Source: Saccoglossus kowalevskii | Taxonomy: Eukaryota > Hemichordata > Enteropneusta > Harrimaniidae | Assembly: GCF_000003605.2 (NCBI RefSeq) | Contig: NW_003130357.1 | Location: 484,219 to 506,275, forward strand | Reading direction: 5' to 3' | DNA length: 22,057 nt | Notes under the pieces: model-generated | Database searches by the model: none | Seen by the model: the letters and a program-made list of their open reading frames with translations, nothing else | Told to the model about the DNA's origin: nothing | Position numbers and translations under genes: made by a program | In this document: positions 19,551 through 22,057 of the stretch, in pieces | Position numbering within the stretch: position 1 is the stretch's first letter | How the letters are laid out: each line of letters starts with the position of its first letter

Positions 19551-19817
19551 TATCAGTGACATAACTATTGACTCTTGTGTAACGCTCGCGCACTCAGACA
19601 CAATTACCGAAGATATTACACATCAAAAACCTACTGGCGTCATTTTGTAATGCATAACCGATGATATTGTGAAACAGTAGCTTAAATAAAAAAGTTGTTT
19701 AACCTTTTAATCAGAATGTTCTAAGTTGAACATCCACGATAATTCAGTAAAACTACAAGGCATTAGATGAGATGAAATTATCTACACAGCGCGCGTCTGC
19801 TCGATTCGGCAGTGACC
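19551..19817 (+). repeat. Diverged direct duplication, copy A
   Basis: Matches 20085-20330 in the same orientation over most of its length. Landmarks shared in order are CAGTGAC, CAATT(A/G)CCGA, TTTTGTAATGCATAAC, TAGCTT(A/G)AATAAA, CTAAGTTGA, GATAAT(T/G)CAG, GTGAAATTATC-like sequence and CAG(C/A)GCGCGT. The central part (about 19638-19700) is best conserved, by eye around 80%. Copy A carries about 20 extra bases near 19565-19590. It has no open frame in common with copy B, so it is probably non-coding. Confidence 0.75.
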
Positions 19818-20084
19818 ACGTCAATTTTGAACTCTCGGGGCTCGACACATTTAGTGTTCTATGGAACAAAGTGTACACGACGATGCGCAAACGAAAATGC
19901 AAAATAAAAAACAGCGTTACTGGGTGGGGGTGGTAAATAGACCTCCTAAAAATGGTATGTAGCAATTTAAACATGTTTTACAGTATATTGTGCCTATTCT
20001 TGTGTTCCAGTTTTTTTATCAAAGTGTTCAACATATTCAAAATTTTGGATGATTTGCTGCCTTTGGTATTTTCTTTATTTTGAT

Positions 20085-20330
20085 TTACCAGTGACACACA
20101 ATTGAGACACAATTGCCGAGGTGACTGTATATCAAATACCCATTGGCGACATTTTTGTAATGCATAACTGATCTTATTGTACAAAGTAGCTTGAATAAAA
20201 GAAAAGGTGATTAACCTCCTGATCGCCAAATTTCAGAAGCATCTAAGTTGATCATACATGATAATGCAGGTATCAGCAAAGGTGAAATTATCAAAACCTC
20301 GAACACAGAGCGCGTGTGTATCGACGTCAC
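20085..20330 (+). repeat. Diverged direct duplication, copy B
   Basis: Second copy of the 19551-19817 segment, offset by about 510-530 bp. The intervening 267 bp does not resemble either copy, so this is a dispersed pair and not a simple tandem. No terminal dinucleotides, polypurine tract or target duplication suggest LTRs. Two copies of an uncharacterised interspersed repeat, or an old local duplication, both fit. Confidence 0.75.
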
Positions 20331-21292
20331 TGGAACACATAAACTCATCAAAATGTACGATTATCGGTTTATATTTATATTGATTTAAAAACAAACATAC
20401 CAGTAATGTTTAATTTAAGAATTAAATATGCTCTACCCTCGTCAGAAGCGTACTTTGTTTGGTCTTACTTCCAGGAAATTGTATATTCAAGATTCTGTCA
20501 ACTTGCATACAGTAAACTCAAATATGCGATATTTTTTATGTCCTAATACCACGGTGAGCCATATTTTGTTACACGATTTTAGAAACTAAATCGAGTAGAA
20601 GTCTAGGTTATAAGGTTACAATTTACACAAATATTTCAACATATTTTGGACAAGCTCTAACAACTTGATACTTGATAAAGTACATCAAACAATTGTTCTT
20701 CGATTGCAAATTTGCGAATTAAACAAAAACACAGGACAAACAAAGGTCGTAGTAGCGTCAAATGCGAATATAGTTTTCACACTCAATAATGTGTAATACA
20801 CAATTGATGATGGTCAATTGTGATGATGTATTGGTAATCCCAACGCCAAATTAGCAAATTTATAGTTTATTTATAGGCACTGAACAAGAAATTTAATTTG
20901 AAATATTCAAAATCACCGGAGATTGGTTCAGCGCCTTCAGTTCACACTTGGGGAATGTGATAGGTACACAATTAAACAGAACGATCCGTGTTTTAAAATT
21001 CGAATCACCAGCTTTTTTTCATCATGAATATGTTTTACGATAGACTTTCTTCAATACAAGCTCAGCCATTCGATCCATTTCGCAATTAATCTGATTTTTA
21101 CCGCAGCATTCTATTTTTTTCATGAATAAATATGAAAATGGACAACAAATCCCCAAATGATACAATTACTATGCCCCAATGACCCTGCCAACCTTACACT
21201 TAGGTATTGCAGTGTTGTAACCCATATGGAACTGACATCAGTGGTAAATATTGTCGCTTCTTGTCAATGGTAGAGAGAGACCTAGCTCGAGC
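20331..21292. other. Intergenic, no gene seen
   Basis: AT-rich, with no recognisable reading frame, RNA gene or long repeat. TTGATGATGGTCAATTG near 20803-20819 forms only a weak inverted repeat. Confidence 0.55.
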
Positions 21293-21336
21293 CATTCCAT
21301 TAGAGCGCGTCCGTTCCATTAGAGAGCATTCCATTA
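21293..21336. repeat. Short tandem copies of an ATTCCATTAGAG core
   Basis: Three copies of (C/G)(A)TTCCATTAGAG start at 21293, 21313 and 21327, spaced 20 and 14 bp. They are the leftmost members of a family of ATTCCATTA-like cores that continues to the window end. Confidence 0.8.
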
Positions 21337-21343
21337 GAGAGCG

Positions 21344-21353
21344 GTCACGTGAC
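21344..21353. promoter_or_regulatory. Palindromic E-box GTCACGTGAC
   Basis: A perfect 10-bp palindrome with a CACGTG core, the preferred site of USF/MiT-type bHLH-zip factors. It is followed at once by GTGTGATCACCTGAC, which contains another E-box-like CACCTG. CACGTG occurs several more times in the window, so function is only possible. Confidence 0.3.
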
Positions 21354-21550
21354 GTGTGATCACCTGACAAATGCTGGATACACGCTCTAACGGCAAATAC
21401 CGTTAGGTTTAGCGAATTTACGAACCGTTACGAAAGAGTTTGCTCGTTCAAAGGCCGTTTTTGTAAAAGCGACAGCCTTGTTCGATACACTGTTCATTTA
21501 CACAATCTTTCCTGGCACCATACGCACTCACACTGTTAGCGGCGGAGTGA

Positions 21551-21648
21551 AACGCGCCCATGTCATGCCATTAACCGATTACTGACGTCTATGTATTTCA
21601 ACGCGCCCATGTCATGCCATTAACCGATTACTGACGTCTATGTATTTC
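21551..21648. repeat. Perfect 49-bp tandem duplication
   Basis: Positions 21551-21599 and 21600-21648 are identical over 49 bases, each beginning AACGCGCCCATG and ending TATGTATTTC. Each contains CATGCCATTA (21564 and 21613), a variant of the CATTCCATTA core found left and right of it. The rest aligns loosely with the 174-bp units downstream (TGACGTCTATGTATTTC against TAACGTCGCTCTATTTAC). Perfect identity means a recent event. Confidence 0.95.
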
Positions 21649-22057
21649 ATGTCTTTGGCATGAAAGCTATAAAATATATGAAATACAAGGCCTTGCTATC
21701 GTTTGAACATTTCAAATATTTAATTAGTGTAGCGTTTTTTTTTTCGCTCTTCATTCCATTACAGGACGGTATGAACCAAACCACCTTCTAACGTCGCTCT
21801 ATTTACTTGAATTGATATGGGAGCTATTAAATATATTTAATACAATATATTCAAACAGTTTTGAACATTTCAATTCTTTAATTGGCCAAGCGATCGTGTC
21901 ATTCCATTACAGACGAGTCGCTCTTCATTCCATTACAGGACGGTTTGACCAAAACCACCCTCTAACGTCGCTCTATTTACTTGATTTGATATGGGAGCTA
22001 TTAAATATAATTAATAAAATATATTCAAACAGTTTTGAACATTTTAATTATTTAATT
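21649..22057. repeat. Tandem repeat, about 174-bp period, open at the right edge
   Basis: One full unit (21744-21917) and a second truncated by the window end (21918-22057) align at high identity by eye. Both run TCGCTCTTCATTCCATTACAGG, then TCTAACGTCGCTCTATTTAC, then ATATGGGAGCTATTAAATAT, then ATATTCAAACAGTTTTGAAC. The segment before them, 21649-21740, aligns with the later part of the unit at lower identity (AGCTATAAAATATATGAAATACAA, TTTGAACATTTCAA, TTTAATTAG), so it is a third, older copy. The array continues beyond 22057. Confidence 0.85.

Noticed and set aside
19551..20330. Pair of LTRs flanking a short retroelement
   Set aside because: There is no TG...CA ends, primer-binding site, polypurine tract or flanking duplication. 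The 267-bp interior has no coding trace.
1..22057. tRNA, rRNA or snRNA genes
   Set aside because: I looked for T-loop (GGTTCGAATCC-like) and A-box patterns and for conserved rRNA/snRNA words on both strands and found no convincing match.

Overview
This window looks like nuclear DNA from an animal, most likely a marine invertebrate. It is AT-rich by eye, has very little coding sequence, carries several unrelated minisatellites, and has short non-autonomous DNA transposons and long mononucleotide G/C tracts. Its one clear gene encodes a seven-transmembrane receptor with the full set of metazoan rhodopsin-class motifs. Nothing looks bacterial or viral. An invertebrate deuterostome (hemichordate, echinoderm or cephalochordate) is my best guess from the MCH/somatostatin-type receptor and its single-exon form, but a lophotrochozoan cannot be excluded.

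Layout. 1-354 is the end of a 22-bp minisatellite that runs off the left edge. 1835-2391 is a GC-richer island bounded by inverted repeats, probably a non-autonomous DNA transposon. 2527-2683 is a complete hAT-type MITE with 15-bp terminal inverted repeats and a perfect 8-bp target-site duplication. 3395-3549 is a compound AT microsatellite. 3550-7250 has no recognised gene, only a 12-bp inverted repeat and one unidentified long open frame. 7258-9180 holds the receptor gene: a promoter-like segment, a possible short 5'UTR intron, upstream ORFs, one uninterrupted coding exon (7554-8690, + strand) and a candidate polyadenylation signal. 9180-14330 is AT-rich intergenic sequence.

After 14.3 kb the window is rich in repeats. 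There is a possible promoter plus first exon at 14334-14480. A strongly degenerate array with a period near 30 bp lies at 15148-15597, and at least some of its units fold as hairpins. A perfect 21-bp array lies at 17300-17375, and its unit also folds as a hairpin. An 11-bp-stem hairpin follows at 17945-17972, then a foldback with a poly-G expansion in one arm at 19445-19504. A diverged direct duplication of about 250 bp occupies 19551-19817 and 20085-20330. The right end (21293-22057) is a complex repeat locus built on a recurrent ATTCCATTA-like core: a short tandem array, a perfect 49-bp tandem pair, and a period of about 174 bp that continues past the window.

There is no multi-gene system to assemble. 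The receptor would act alone as a peptide-hormone receptor at the plasma membrane, coupled to G proteins. I did not find a convincing undescribed biological system. The most unusual features are the two hairpin-unit tandem arrays, the nested repeat locus at the right edge, and the upstream-ORF arrangement of the receptor, where the best Kozak context sits at residue 32.
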